Source: Ga0077530 sp046293075 (GTDB lineage: Bacteria; Pseudomonadota; Alphaproteobacteria; Rhizobiales; Hyphomicrobiaceae). From it: 64,000 nucleotides of DNA. The stretch lies in contig JBKBPL010000020.1 in assembly GCA_046293075.1 (NCBI GenBank), positions 1 to 64,000 on the forward strand. Direction: 5' to 3'. A program made the position numbers and the translations under genes. Shown piece by piece: positions 1 to 8,793 of the stretch. A model generated the notes under the pieces. That model was not told where the DNA came from, searched no databases, and saw only the letters and a list, made by a program, of their open reading frames with translations. Numbering within the stretch: position 1 is the first letter of the stretch; each line of letters starts with the position of its first letter.

Positions 1-26
1 GAGTTCGAATCTCGCCGCTCCGACCA
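1..26 (+). tRNA. 3' end of a tRNA, probably tRNA-Pro (partial)
   Basis: The window opens inside the T arm. A TTCGAAT loop is closed by GAG/CTC pairs, followed by a 7-nt acceptor strand CGCTCCG, discriminator A and an encoded CCA ending at 26. The implied 5' acceptor strand CGGAGCG resembles alphaproteobacterial tRNA-Pro, but the anticodon lies outside the window, so the isotype is an inference. Confidence 0.8.
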
Positions 27-113
27 ATTTAACCTGACACAACCGCCACTTGCTGAAGCCGCAACGCCACCTGCGTTGCCCTTCTTGCGCCGGCCCGCGC
101 CGGCGCTCCGAGC

Positions 114-548
114 CTACTTCAGCGTTATGGCCAGCCCGCTCAGATCGGCATTCGCCATGAGCCCGACCTGGTGCCCGGACAGCTCCAGCACGGCGCCTTT
201 CTGATTGGTGAGGATGATCGCCCGGGCGCCGTGGCCCACGGCGAGCCCCGCACCAGCCGCGCCATAGACGCCGGCGACATCCGACGGCCGCCGGATGTTG
301 CTCACGCGGCCGCGCAGTACGGTCTTCGAGCCGCCGAACACGAGACCGTAATCGATGCCGCCGACGGAGAGCGGGTAGCTCCGGCCGCGGAAGTAGAGCG
401 TGCCGCTGCCGCCGGACCCGCCAATGATCCAGCCGGCCTTGTAGATCGTGAGCGTCACCGAGCCGCTATCGGCATGGCTCGGGCGCGACATCCCGACGAT
501 GGCGACCAGCGCGATCAGCGCCGCGCGAAGGACCGACGAAATGCTCAT
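114..548 (-). CDS. Small secreted protein of unknown function
   Basis: A 144-residue protein. The ATG at 548 was chosen because it is preceded by a GAAAGG ribosome site and opens directly into a signal peptide (basic start, hydrophobic run, cleavage near SHADSG). The mature part is glycine-rich with alternating beta-type segments (GTLYFRGRSYPL, GIDYGLVFGGS, GVYGAAGAGLAVGHGARAI) and ends LSGLAITLK. The pattern recalls the small exported DUF992/EipA-like proteins common in Hyphomicrobiales, but I cannot assign it to a family. It probably acts in the periplasm. It stands alone, divergent from the TRAP operon. No function is proposed. Confidence 0.75.
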   Translation of the reverse strand: MSISSVLRAALIALVAIVGMSRPSHADSGSVTLTIYKAGWIIGGSGGSGTLYFRGRSYPLSVGGIDYGLVFGGSKTVLRGRVSNIRRPSDVAGVYGAAGAGLAVGHGARAIILTNQKGAVLELSGHQVGLMANADLSGLAITLK

Positions 549-864
549 GGCGCACCTTTCCCGGATGGTTTCAGAGGCGACGTTACGCAGCAGAACGAAT
601 CGCACGCTCAGACATCTAACGGCTCGTTTGGGGAGACAAGATGTTCGCGGCGCGCGTGCGACATTTCGGTGTGGATTGGCCTGATGGCGGCGCAGCCAGA
701 AGGCCATGCGCCGCCTATTGCGCGCGTTGACTGAAATATCTGATAGTGAAGATGCGCATCCGCCGGTGGCCGGGGCCACGCCAAACGGTGGACGCCCACG
801 CGCGATTTCGTGCTGCTCCGCGGCACGGCGCGATCAACAAAAAGCCATCTGGGAGGTTAGCAGG
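549..864. other. Divergent intergenic region before dctP
   Basis: About 316 bases between the secreted-protein gene and dctP. The open frames here have no ribosome site and run through the real start codons on either side. A TTGACT near 729 followed by AT-rich sequence could be a promoter for dctP, but no convincing -10 box is visible. The GGGAGG ribosome site of dctP lies just before 865. Confidence 0.5.
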
Positions 865-1848
865 ATGCTCCGCAAGACGACGATGCTGGCTGCAGGGCTC
901 GCGGCCCTGCTGACTGGCCACGCTTACGCACAGACACTCGACCTCAAGATCGGCACCACGAGCCCGCCGGGCAATATGCAGTTCACGTCGGCGGACGAGT
1001 TCGCCAAGCGCGCAACGTCCTACTCGGGCGGCAAGGCCAAGGTGGAGCTTTTCGGATCGAGCCAGCTCGGCAACGACCAGGAGATGCTGCAGAAACTGAA
1101 GCTCGGCACCCTCGACATGTCGCAGCCCTCCACGATCATGTCGACCGTCGTCCCGGAGTTCGGTCTGTTCGACCTGCCCTATCTCGTCAAGGATCGGGCA
1201 CACATGACCTGCATCGCCGACAAGATTGTCTGGCCGAAGCTTGCGCCGAAGCTCGAGCCGCTCGGCTACAAGCTGATCGGCGTGTGGGAGAATGGCTTCC
1301 GCCAGATCACGAACTCCAAACGGCCGATTGTGAAGCCGGAGGATCTGAAGGGGATCAAGCTCAGGACGCCGCGTGGCACTTGGCGCATCAAGATGTTCGA
1401 AACCTACGGCGCATCACCTTCACCCATGGCGTTCTCCGAGGTTTTCGTGGCCTTGCAGACAGGTGTCATGGACGGTCAGGAGAACCCGTACTCGAACATC
1501 GATGCGGGGAAGTTCCAGGAGGTGCAGAGGTATCTTTCCGAGACCAATCACGTGTACACGCCGAGCTTCCCCACCGCGAGCCTCAGGCGTTTCAATTCCT
1601 GGCCCAAGGAGGTACAGGATGCCATCATGAAGGCGGCAAGGGAGGTCCAGCCCTGGACCTACGCGGAGGCGGGGAAGCTTGATGAGGCAACGAAGAAAAA
1701 GCTCCTCGATGCCGGCATGCAGTTCAACGTCGCGGACCGAGATGCCTTCGTGGCGGCGAGCAAGCCCGTCTACGAGCTCTTCGCAAGCCAGGTGCCGGGC
1801 GGCAAGGAGCTGATCGAGCAAGCACTGAGCCTCGCCAAGGGATGCTGA
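865..1848 (+). CDS. dctP: TRAP transporter substrate-binding protein DctP
   Basis: Periplasmic solute receptor of a tripartite ATP-independent transporter; it captures an organic acid and delivers it to the DctQM permease for Na+-driven uptake. The ATG at 865 follows GGGAGG and begins a signal peptide cut after HAYAQ. The 327-residue length is normal. The LRTPRG motif contains the arginine that in this family pairs with the substrate carboxylate, and LQTGVMDGQENPYSNI is the usual hinge segment. It is followed by a hairpin and then dctQ and dctM, so the three genes form one unit. The substrate cannot be told from sequence. Confidence 0.93.
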   Translation: MLRKTTMLAAGLAALLTGHAYAQTLDLKIGTTSPPGNMQFTSADEFAKRATSYSGGKAKVELFGSSQLGNDQEMLQKLKLGTLDMSQPSTIMSTVVPEFGLFDLPYLVKDRAHMTCIADKIVWPKLAPKLEPLGYKLIGVWENGFRQITNSKRPIVKPEDLKGIKLRTPRGTWRIKMFETYGASPSPMAFSEVFVALQTGVMDGQENPYSNIDAGKFQEVQRYLSETNHVYTPSFPTASLRRFNSWPKEVQDAIMKAAREVQPWTYAEAGKLDEATKKKLLDAGMQFNVADRDAFVAASKPVYELFASQVPGGKELIEQALSLAKGC

Positions 1849-1854
1849 GCCCAC

Positions 1855-1896
1855 AGCGGACACGCGCCAGCAAGCGAGCCGCGCGTCCGCTTTCTT
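1855..1896 (+). terminator. Hairpin between dctP and dctQ (partial terminator)
   Basis: AGCGGA-CA-CGCGC on the left pairs with GCGCG-TCCGCT on the right (CA bulge, 13-nt loop), followed by TTTCTT. It lies immediately after the dctP stop. In an operon this position would protect or attenuate the transcript so that more receptor than permease is made. Confidence 0.6.
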
Positions 1897-1961
1897 GGCG
1901 CTGATGGTGTATTCAAGCAGCGCCCCCCGCTTCCCGTCCCACAGAGCGGAGACCCCTCGCG

Positions 1962-2498
1962 ATGATCAGACTGCGCACGTGCCTCGAGCGCGCGTTGGAA
2001 GTCGTGTCGATTGGGCTCATGGCCGTTCTGGCGCTGTTGGTGATCGTGGCAGTCGTCCTGCGCGCTGCCAACGCGCCTTTGACCTGGTACGACGAGGTCG
2101 CGGGGGTCCTGCTCGCCTGGATCACGTACTATGGCGCCGCGCTTGCTGCCCTGAAGCGGGCGCATCTCGGCTTCCCCAATCTCGTCTCGGCTCTCCCTCC
2201 CGCCATCCGCTTGCCGATCACGCTCCTCGCTTCCCTGATCGTCGTGGCCTTCTTCCTGGTCGCCGCCTGGTACGGATTTCGGGTCATCGCTCTCCTCCAG
2301 GGAGACTATCTGACGAGCCTGCGCTGGGTGCCCATCTCATTCACCCAGTCAGTCGTGCCAATCGGCGCCGTCCTGTTCGTGCTCGCCGAGCTCCTGGTTC
2401 TGCCGGAGCGGCTGCGTGAGGCGGCCACCGGCGCTGTGCCATTCGAGCAGCACGTGCCTGATGCCACAGACGAAGGCAAGGAGCGCGCGGCACAATGA
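1962..2498 (+). CDS. dctQ: TRAP transporter small permease DctQ
   Basis: A 178-residue membrane protein with four predicted helices: residues about 14-36 (VSIGLMAVLALLVIVAVVLRA), the WYDEVAGVLLAWITYYGAALA segment, LPITLLASLIVVAFFLVAAWYGF, and a last helix around SVVPIGAVLFVLAELLVLP. The WxDE-x-LLAW-xYG-A motif typifies the DctQ family. It associates with DctM in the inner membrane. Its end overlaps the dctM start by four bases (ATGA), implying translational coupling. About 110 bases and a hairpin separate it from dctP. Confidence 0.92.
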   Translation: MIRLRTCLERALEVVSIGLMAVLALLVIVAVVLRAANAPLTWYDEVAGVLLAWITYYGAALAALKRAHLGFPNLVSALPPAIRLPITLLASLIVVAFFLVAAWYGFRVIALLQGDYLTSLRWVPISFTQSVVPIGAVLFVLAELLVLPERLREAATGAVPFEQHVPDATDEGKERAAQ

Positions 2499-3778
2499 CG
2501 ACACTTCTGATGCTGCTCGGGCTGCTGGCGCTCATCGCCATCAACGTGCCGATCGCGGTGGCGCTTGGCGTGGTGGCGCTCGTCGCGATCGTCCTTGCGG
2601 GCGGCTCCGATGCCTTGCTCGGCAGCATGATCACGTTCTACGGCGGGGCAACCGGATTTCCGCTGATCGCCATTCCGCTGTTCGTGCTCGCCGGCGCGAT
2701 CATGAATACGTCGGGCATCTCGCGGCGCCTCATAGCGTTCGCTTCGGCGCTCATCGGCTTCATCCGCGGTGGTCTGGCGATGGTCAATGTCGCCGCTTCG
2801 CTCTTCTTTGCCGAGATCTCGGGATCGGCTGTGGCCGACGTCGCCGCCTTGGGGTCGATACTGATCCCCTCGATGAAGAAGAAGGGCTACACACCCGAGT
2901 TCACGGCTGCAGTGACCTCATCCTCGGCGTCTCTGGCGATCATAATTCCACCCTCAATCCCGATGATTCTCTATGCGGCACTCGCAGACACGTCGGTTGT
3001 GCAGCTCTTCGTCGCCGGCATCGTGCCGGGCCTCATCGGTGGCGCGCTGATGATGGGGCTCTGCTATTGGTTCGCCGTGCGGCTCAATTTCCCTGCCGAG
3101 GAAGTATTTCAGCTCCGTCGCCTTTGGGTGACATTCAAGGACGCCGCTTGGGCGCTCACGCTGCCAGTGATCATTCTTGGCGGTATCTTTGGCGGTCTTG
3201 TTTCGCCGACCGAGGCGGCTGGTCTGGCCGTTCTCACGGCCTTGTTCATCGGTGCGTTCGTTTATCGCGAGCTGGATCTGCGGCTTCTACGCTCGGCTAT
3301 GATCGAGGGGGCGGTGCAGACGGCGGTCGTGATGCTGCTCGTGGCCACGTCCGCCATGCTCGGCGCCTACCTGACGGAAGCGCGTCTGCCGCAACAGCTC
3401 GCTGCGTGGATTGCCGGGATCACCAACGAAAAGGTCCTAATCCTGGCCATGCTGAACCTGCTGTTCTTCGTGCTAGGCTTTTTTCTGCACGGGGCCGCGG
3501 CCATCATCCTGGTCGTGCCGGTTGTTCTGCCGATCGTGAAGCAGGCCGGCATCGATCTCGTCCATTTTGGTCTCATCGTAACGCTCAATCTCGCCATCGG
3601 CCAGCAGACGCCACCGGTGGCCAGCGTTTTGATCACCGCCTGTTCGATCGCCAGGGCAGATGTGTGGGCGGTCACGCGGGTGAACGTCTACTTCGTGGCC
3701 GTCTTGATCGCAGTTCTGCTGCTGGTGACTTACGTTCCATCAGCTGTGCTCTGGCCTGTGGAGCTGTTCTTCAGGTAA
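2495..3778 (+). CDS. dctM: TRAP transporter large permease DctM
   Basis: The 427-residue channel-forming subunit with about 12 membrane helices, the normal size. Family signatures visible are FPLIAIPLFVLAGAIMNTSGIS near residue 55, the SGSAVADVAALGSILIPSM segment, SASLAIIIPPSIPMILYAA, and the C-terminal IGQQTPPVASVL. Together with DctQ it moves the DctP-bound substrate using the Na+ gradient. The ATG overlaps the dctQ stop by four bases. No regulator is adjacent. Confidence 0.95.
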   Translation: MTTLLMLLGLLALIAINVPIAVALGVVALVAIVLAGGSDALLGSMITFYGGATGFPLIAIPLFVLAGAIMNTSGISRRLIAFASALIGFIRGGLAMVNVAASLFFAEISGSAVADVAALGSILIPSMKKKGYTPEFTAAVTSSSASLAIIIPPSIPMILYAALADTSVVQLFVAGIVPGLIGGALMMGLCYWFAVRLNFPAEEVFQLRRLWVTFKDAAWALTLPVIILGGIFGGLVSPTEAAGLAVLTALFIGAFVYRELDLRLLRSAMIEGAVQTAVVMLLVATSAMLGAYLTEARLPQQLAAWIAGITNEKVLILAMLNLLFFVLGFFLHGAAAIILVVPVVLPIVKQAGIDLVHFGLIVTLNLAIGQQTPPVASVLITACSIARADVWAVTRVNVYFVAVLIAVLLLVTYVPSAVLWPVELFFR

Positions 3779-3895
3779 AGGGAGCGAGAAACCATGCGGC
3801 TGACAGCGGCTTCAAAAGACGGTGCTCTGCAGGTTAGGATTGCAAGCGTTTCTCGGCTGTGCCCGGATTGTTGGCTTGCATTGGGAGAGTGACCA

Positions 3896-4831
3896 TTGAG
3901 ATCTGCTCGCCGGCTTGTTCTGGCCATTGGCGCGGCCGCCTTGCTTTCACTGCCGGGCGCGGGCTCCGCTGCGGCACAGACCCCCTCGCTCACCGAAAAG
4001 CTCAACGCCTACATCGGGTGCATCAACCGTCTTTCTGAGCGGTCATACGCCTCGCGTCAGCGCTACTTCAGCTGGGTCGGCAAGAACGGGCCGACCGGCA
4101 AGGAGCGGATCATCTACGGCCTCTACACCATCTACGACACGTCCGGTTGCAAGAGGAATGTCGAAAAGGCGAATGCCCTCGAGCCGCGCGACGCCGAGCT
4201 TGAGACCGCCGCGTCGAACTACGCGGAGGCCGTCGGCCTTCTCGAGGGGCTACTGAAAGAGGCCGACGACTACTACACGCAGCAGAACTACAAGGACGAC
4301 AAGATGGCCAAGGGCCGGGCCTTGCATCCGCGTCTCGTGGCGGCCTGGGATGCCTTTGCGCAGGCTGACCAGAGGCTGCGTGCGGGGATCGACGAGCTCC
4401 AGGACGCGATGGCAGCCCAGCGGATCGCCGAGATCGAGCGGACCGAGGGCATCAAGGACCGCTATCACGTCGAGGCAGTGATGCTCAGCGCCAAGCGGCT
4501 CATGCGGGCGCAGACGGCCTCTCCGCCGGACAGCAAGGCCATTGCCAAGGCGCTCGAAGATTACGAGGCCATCCTCAAGGCAACGGAAGCATACGCGGAG
4601 GCCAACAAGGACGCTAAGATCGGTTCGAGCTTCATCAGCACGGCGAAGTCATTCCTCACCACGGCAAAGCAACTCATGCGTCGCGTTCGCGACAAGGTGC
4701 CCTACAGTCAAGGCGAGAAGATGCTCCTCGATACCGGCGGCGGTGCCTGGATGGTCGAGGGCTCGCCGGCGCGCCTCACGAGGGACTACAACCAGCTCGT
4801 TGGCAGCTACAATCGCGGCGCCCGGTTCTGA
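3896..4831 (+). CDS. DUF3829 (YiiG-like) exported protein
   Basis: A 311-residue protein. The TTG at 3896 is the best start: GGGAGAG lies eight bases before it and the product begins with a signal peptide cut near SAAAQTPS. The body is almost entirely helical and charged, with KLNAYIGCINRLSERSYASRQRYFSWV at the N-terminus and long coiled-coil-like stretches. This matches the DUF3829 family of YiiG-type proteins, of unknown function, which in enterobacteria are lipoproteins. Here no lipobox cysteine follows the signal peptide, so a soluble periplasmic location is likelier. A short gap separates it from the deacetylase downstream. Confidence 0.8.
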   Translation: MRSARRLVLAIGAAALLSLPGAGSAAAQTPSLTEKLNAYIGCINRLSERSYASRQRYFSWVGKNGPTGKERIIYGLYTIYDTSGCKRNVEKANALEPRDAELETAASNYAEAVGLLEGLLKEADDYYTQQNYKDDKMAKGRALHPRLVAAWDAFAQADQRLRAGIDELQDAMAAQRIAEIERTEGIKDRYHVEAVMLSAKRLMRAQTASPPDSKAIAKALEDYEAILKATEAYAEANKDAKIGSSFISTAKSFLTTAKQLMRRVRDKVPYSQGEKMLLDTGGGAWMVEGSPARLTRDYNQLVGSYNRGARF

Positions 4832-4871
4832 AGGTTGAGCCACTTGGGTCGTCCAGTGCGGCATTTGAGAG

Positions 4872-5534
4872 GTGGTGGTGCCGAATAAGCCGACAGTCAC
4901 ACTCTCATTCGACAACGGACCCGAGCCCGAGGTAACGCCGCAGGTGCTCGAAACATTGAGACGGCACGACCTCAAGGCGACGTTCTTCGTGCTCGGCCGG
5001 AAGCTGGTCGAGCATCGCGCGCTCGCCGAGCGCGCCCACGACGAAGGGCACTGGATCGGCAATCATACCTTCCATCACGCTGTGCCGCTTGGCCTGATGA
5101 CCGGGAAAGGCGCGGCGGCAGACGAGATTGCACGCACCGAAGCGCTGATCGGCAGTCTCGCCCACGAGCGCCGTTTCTTCCGCCCCTACGGCGGTGGTGG
5201 CCTGCTCGACAGGCGCCTGCTCAATTGCGAAGCGCGCGATCACCTCGCGGCGCATGGCTATACGATCGTACTGTGGAATGCCATTCCTGAAGACTGGCGT
5301 GACCCCGAAGGATGGGTGGCGCGCGCGCTCGAGCAGTGCTTTGCACAGGAAGAGACGCTGATCGTCCTGCACGATCTGCCGACTGGCGCGATGCGCCATC
5401 TCGATCGGTTCATCGCGACCGCGCAGGACTGCGGCGCCGTCTTTCGCCAGGATCCTCCGACGGGCTGCCTGCCGATGATGGCGGGCAGCGTCGTCCGCCC
5501 CATGGACATGTACCTCAGCGACGCCGCAGTCTGA
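4872..5534 (+). CDS. Polysaccharide deacetylase-family (NodB) protein with altered metal motif
   Basis: A 220-residue single NodB domain, compact for the family. Motif 1 reads SFDNGP (residues 12-17) where active enzymes have TFDDGP: the catalytic-base Asp14 is kept but the next residue, normally a metal ligand, is Asn15. Motif 2 is HTFHH (His65 and His69 as metal ligands), motif 3 is FFRPYGGGG, and motif 5 is IVLHDL. The start is GTG at 4872 or one of the next two GTG codons. There is no signal peptide, so the protein is cytoplasmic. It may be a deacetylase or formamidase-like hydrolase with changed metal use; the substrate is unknown. Confidence 0.85.
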   Translation: MVVPNKPTVTLSFDNGPEPEVTPQVLETLRRHDLKATFFVLGRKLVEHRALAERAHDEGHWIGNHTFHHAVPLGLMTGKGAAADEIARTEALIGSLAHERRFFRPYGGGGLLDRRLLNCEARDHLAAHGYTIVLWNAIPEDWRDPEGWVARALEQCFAQEETLIVLHDLPTGAMRHLDRFIATAQDCGAVFRQDPPTGCLPMMAGSVVRPMDMYLSDAAV

Positions 5535-5562
5535 CGACGACGTGCGGGCGCCGCGCCGGCCC

Positions 5563-7647
5563 TCAGCGGGCCTTCCGCCGTCTGGTCGGCTTCAGCGCGC
5601 TCTGGACAGCCTCCGCCACGTCGCCACTTGCGATCTCGCGCGCGCTGTGCACGAGCTTCACCATTGGTTGCGGCCTGCCGAGCAGGTAGCCCTGCGCCTC
5701 ATCGCACCCCTCGCTGCGCAGGATGACAAGCTGCTGATTCGTTTCCACGCCTTCCGCGAGGACTTTGATCTCAAGGGTCTTGCCGAGACTCAGCACGGCG
5801 CGCACGACGGCCTTGGCTTGCTGGTTGTGCTCGACCTCATTCATGAACGAGCGATCGAGCTTGATCTTGTCGAAGGGGAAATCGCGCAAGGTCGCGAGCG
5901 AGGAGTAGCCCGTTCCGAAATCGTCGATCGCGATCGTGACGCCGAGCGCCTTGAGCTGACGCAGGATGTGCAGCGTGCGCGCCTTGTCAGCGATGATCGT
6001 CGACTCGGTCAGCTCAAGCTCGAGGCGGCTCGGTGAGAGATCCGTCTGGAGCAGGACCTCGTGGACGAGCCGTGCGAGATCGGCGTGGGCGAACTGGACG
6101 GGCGAAAGATTGACGGCGATCTTGTGCGGGGTGCTCCAGCTCGCTGCTTCGCGGCACGCCGTCCTCAGCACCCATTCGCCGATCGCGAGGATCGCCCCTG
6201 TTTCTTCAGCGATCGGTATGAATTCCGAAGGCGGCACCATGCCGCGCTCGGGATGTTTCCAGCGCAGCAGGGCCTCATAGCCGCAGATCTCGCCGGTCGC
6301 AATGGACGTCTGCACCTGGTAGTGCAGCTCGAGCTGATTGAGCTCGACGGCGCGGCGAAGGTCCTGGGCAAGCGTGTGCCGCGCGCGCGAGGCCTCGTCC
6401 ATGCGCGCCTCATAGAAGCAGGTGCTTCGCGTAACGTCGGCGATCGCGCGATACATGGCGAGGTCGGCGTTGTTCACCAGCCGCTCCTGCGTGTCGCCGT
6501 CATCCGGGTAGACGGCAACGCCGAGGCTGGCGCCCGTCACAATCTCGAAGTCGCCGATCCGGATGGGGGCGAATAGGGCGCTTTCCAGCCGCGCGATGAA
6601 GTCGAGGAGATCGCCCTGCGCATTGAAGCGTTTGACAGCCGCAAACTCGTCCCCGCCGGCGCGCGCGACAAACTCCCCATCCTGCCGCAGCTGGCTCAGT
6701 CTTTGGCTGATGATCTTCAGGGCGGCATCACCGGCTTCCAGACCACGCAGATCATTGATCTCCTTGAAGCGGTCGAGATCGAGGCCGACGACGGCCACAC
6801 GGCATCCATCCGCTTTGGCGCGCGCCAGTTCGCGCCGGAGATGCTCTGTGAAACCCGCGCGATTGGGAAGACCGGTCAGGGCATCGTTGTGCGCCATGTG
6901 CTGGAGGCGCTCGGTCATGCCCTCGGTTGCCTTGGTATCGATGACGTAGGTGGCGACCCCTGTGCCGACGATGATGAGGCTCACGCCGGCGACGGCGATG
7001 GCCATCAGTGCGAGAACGTCAGGATCGGCAATCTTTGCGCCGGTTACGAGGGGGGTGACGGTAAGGGCCGTCATGCCGGTGAAGTGGAGGCTGACGACGG
7101 CGAGAACGAAGGACCCAAGCGCCAGGTGGTGCGAGAACGGCCAGGGGCGGCGCACAGCCTGATCAACCGCCAGCGCCCCGAAGGCGACCGACATCGCGAC
7201 CGACGCGATCACGTAGCCGGCACTCCACTCGACGAGGCCGTCGACACGGTAGGCCATCATGCCTGTGTAGTGCATGGCAGCGATGGCGAGACCGACAAGC
7301 GCACCGCCCGCCACGACAAATGGTGCGCGCCGGTCCCAAAGCGCAACATGAAAGCCCGCGCCGCACCCGGCAATCACAACAATGAGGGAGGCCAACGTCA
7401 GCAGCGGGTCGAAGGTGATGGGCGCGCGGACGTCAAAGGCCAGGATGGCAATGAAGTGGGTGCACCAGACGGATGCGCCGGCCGCGACCGCAGCAAGGAA
7501 CGTCCAGCCGTAGCGTTCCATGCCGAGCTTTTCACCAGCCCGCTGGAAGAGCCCAAAGGCCACCCAGCCGCCACTGACGACGACAAGAGCTGCCAGGAGG
7601 ACCAGACGGAGGTCATGCTCGGTGAGAATGCAGGAGATGATACTCAT
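5563..7647 (-). CDS. MHYT-GGDEF-EAL cyclic-di-GMP signalling protein
   Basis: A 694-residue inner-membrane protein. Residues 1-235 form the MHYT sensor: seven helices with three repeats, THFI near 63, MHYTG near 125 and LHFTG near 188, proposed in the family to bind copper and sense O2, CO or NO. A diguanylate cyclase domain follows with GGDEF at 331-335; the upstream inhibitory RxxD site is degenerate (QDGE). A phosphodiesterase domain carries EALLRW at 458-463, ELTES near 545 and DDFGTG at 575-580. All catalytic motifs are intact, so both synthesis and breakdown of c-di-GMP are possible. ATG at 7647 was preferred because GGGGA precedes it and the membrane region starts there. Confidence 0.93.
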   Translation of the reverse strand: MSIISCILTEHDLRLVLLAALVVVSGGWVAFGLFQRAGEKLGMERYGWTFLAAVAAGASVWCTHFIAILAFDVRAPITFDPLLTLASLIVVIAGCGAGFHVALWDRRAPFVVAGGALVGLAIAAMHYTGMMAYRVDGLVEWSAGYVIASVAMSVAFGALAVDQAVRRPWPFSHHLALGSFVLAVVSLHFTGMTALTVTPLVTGAKIADPDVLALMAIAVAGVSLIIVGTGVATYVIDTKATEGMTERLQHMAHNDALTGLPNRAGFTEHLRRELARAKADGCRVAVVGLDLDRFKEINDLRGLEAGDAALKIISQRLSQLRQDGEFVARAGGDEFAAVKRFNAQGDLLDFIARLESALFAPIRIGDFEIVTGASLGVAVYPDDGDTQERLVNNADLAMYRAIADVTRSTCFYEARMDEASRARHTLAQDLRRAVELNQLELHYQVQTSIATGEICGYEALLRWKHPERGMVPPSEFIPIAEETGAILAIGEWVLRTACREAASWSTPHKIAVNLSPVQFAHADLARLVHEVLLQTDLSPSRLELELTESTIIADKARTLHILRQLKALGVTIAIDDFGTGYSSLATLRDFPFDKIKLDRSFMNEVEHNQQAKAVVRAVLSLGKTLEIKVLAEGVETNQQLVILRSEGCDEAQGYLLGRPQPMVKLVHSAREIASGDVAEAVQSALKPTRRRKAR

Positions 7648-7848
7648 GCCGGGTCCCCAGGGCGATCGCGCGCTCTTCCCTTCGGGGCGCGGCGCCTCGA
7701 TCATGGAGGCTATCGGCCGAGGTCCTAAGATTGAATAAAAGCTGTCGCGTATTTACCGCTCTATGGCGGAGACTTTTGCCATCGCTTCACCGAACACCCC
7801 TCAATACAGTTCGTGAGAGCCGTCATGGTGCCCGGGTGATCCACGTCT

Positions 7849-8793
7849 TCATTTTGCGGTAACGACTTCGGCTGGCGGTGCCGCGCTCTTGCGGATCCTT
7901 GCTTCAGTGAGAGTTGGCGAGCAGAGCTCGATGAAGCGATAGGCATAGCGGCGCAAATAGCTGCCCTGGCGAACTGCGATCCATGTGGTGTTAGGCTGGA
8001 AGAGGTCATTCGCCGGCAACAGCCGCAGCGGCGCATCGCGTTTGGCATCAAAGGCCATCGCGGCGATGATCCCAACGCCGAGCCCAAGACCGACGTAGGT
8101 CTTCAATACGTCGGCATCCATGGCCGACATCACCACGTCGGGAGACAGGCCGGCATCGTGGAAGGCCCTGTCGATGTTGCCGCGACCGGCAAAGCCTTCG
8201 TGGTACGTGATGATTGGATACTCGGCGAGGAGTTCAAGCGTGAGCGCGCCGGCGCGCGCCAACTCATGTCCTTCGGGTATGACCACGCCGTGATGCCAAG
8301 CGTAGTAGGGGAACGTCGCGAGCTGGGGCGTGCTTGCCAGTGTTTCCGTCGCAATGCCGATCTCTGCCTGGCCGCTAAGCAGCATGTCGGCGATTTCAGA
8401 TGGGCTGCCCTGGTGGAGCGCGAGGTGAACCTTCGGGAATGCCCTGACGAATTCCTTCACGACCGCGGTCAGGGCGTACCGCGCTTGCGTGTGGGTCGTG
8501 GCGATCGTCAGCTTGCCTTCGTTGCGCTCCGCATATTGCTGGCCGAGCCTCTTGATGTTGGCTGCATCGACAAGCAGCCGGTCGACGATTACGGCGAGCT
8601 CCTTGCCGGGCTCGGTGAGCCCAAGAAGGCGCTTTCCGCGTCGGATGAACAACTCGACGCCCAGTTCGCCCTCGAGATCGCGAATATGCTTGCTGACGCC
8701 GGACTGCGAGGTGTAGAGCGCGCCGGCGACTTCGGTCAGGTTATAGTTCCGCCGCACGGTTTCGCGGATGATCCGCAGCTGCTGGAAGTTCAT
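7849..8793 (-). CDS. cysB: CysB-like LysR-family transcription regulator
   Basis: A 314-residue LysR-type regulator. The N-terminal winged helix starts MNFQQLRIIRETVRRNYNLTEVA, and the recognition region is TSQSGVSKHIRDLE, the signature of the CysB/Cbl branch rather than generic LysR. The effector domain contains TTHTQARYAL, which in CysB lines the sulfate/thiosulfate or acetylserine pocket. It should control sulfur assimilation or sulfonate use. No cys genes are adjacent; the sulfite dehydrogenase genes lie 48 kb away, so target genes are not shown by context. It could equally be Cbl. Confidence 0.85.
   Translation of the reverse strand: MNFQQLRIIRETVRRNYNLTEVAGALYTSQSGVSKHIRDLEGELGVELFIRRGKRLLGLTEPGKELAVIVDRLLVDAANIKRLGQQYAERNEGKLTIATTHTQARYALTAVVKEFVRAFPKVHLALHQGSPSEIADMLLSGQAEIGIATETLASTPQLATFPYYAWHHGVVIPEGHELARAGALTLELLAEYPIITYHEGFAGRGNIDRAFHDAGLSPDVVMSAMDADVLKTYVGLGLGVGIIAAMAFDAKRDAPLRLLPANDLFQPNTTWIAVRQGSYLRRYAYRFIELCSPTLTEARIRKSAAPPAEVVTAK

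Noticed and set aside
2416..3837. 473-codon open frame on the + strand
   Set aside because: Overlaps dctM in a shifted frame; the dctM frame has all family motifs.
3794..3892. 32-codon open frame with a GGGAGCGAG site between dctM and the DUF3829 gene
   Set aside because: Too short and without recognisable features; it ends just before the DUF3829 start, so a leader peptide cannot be excluded but is not supported.
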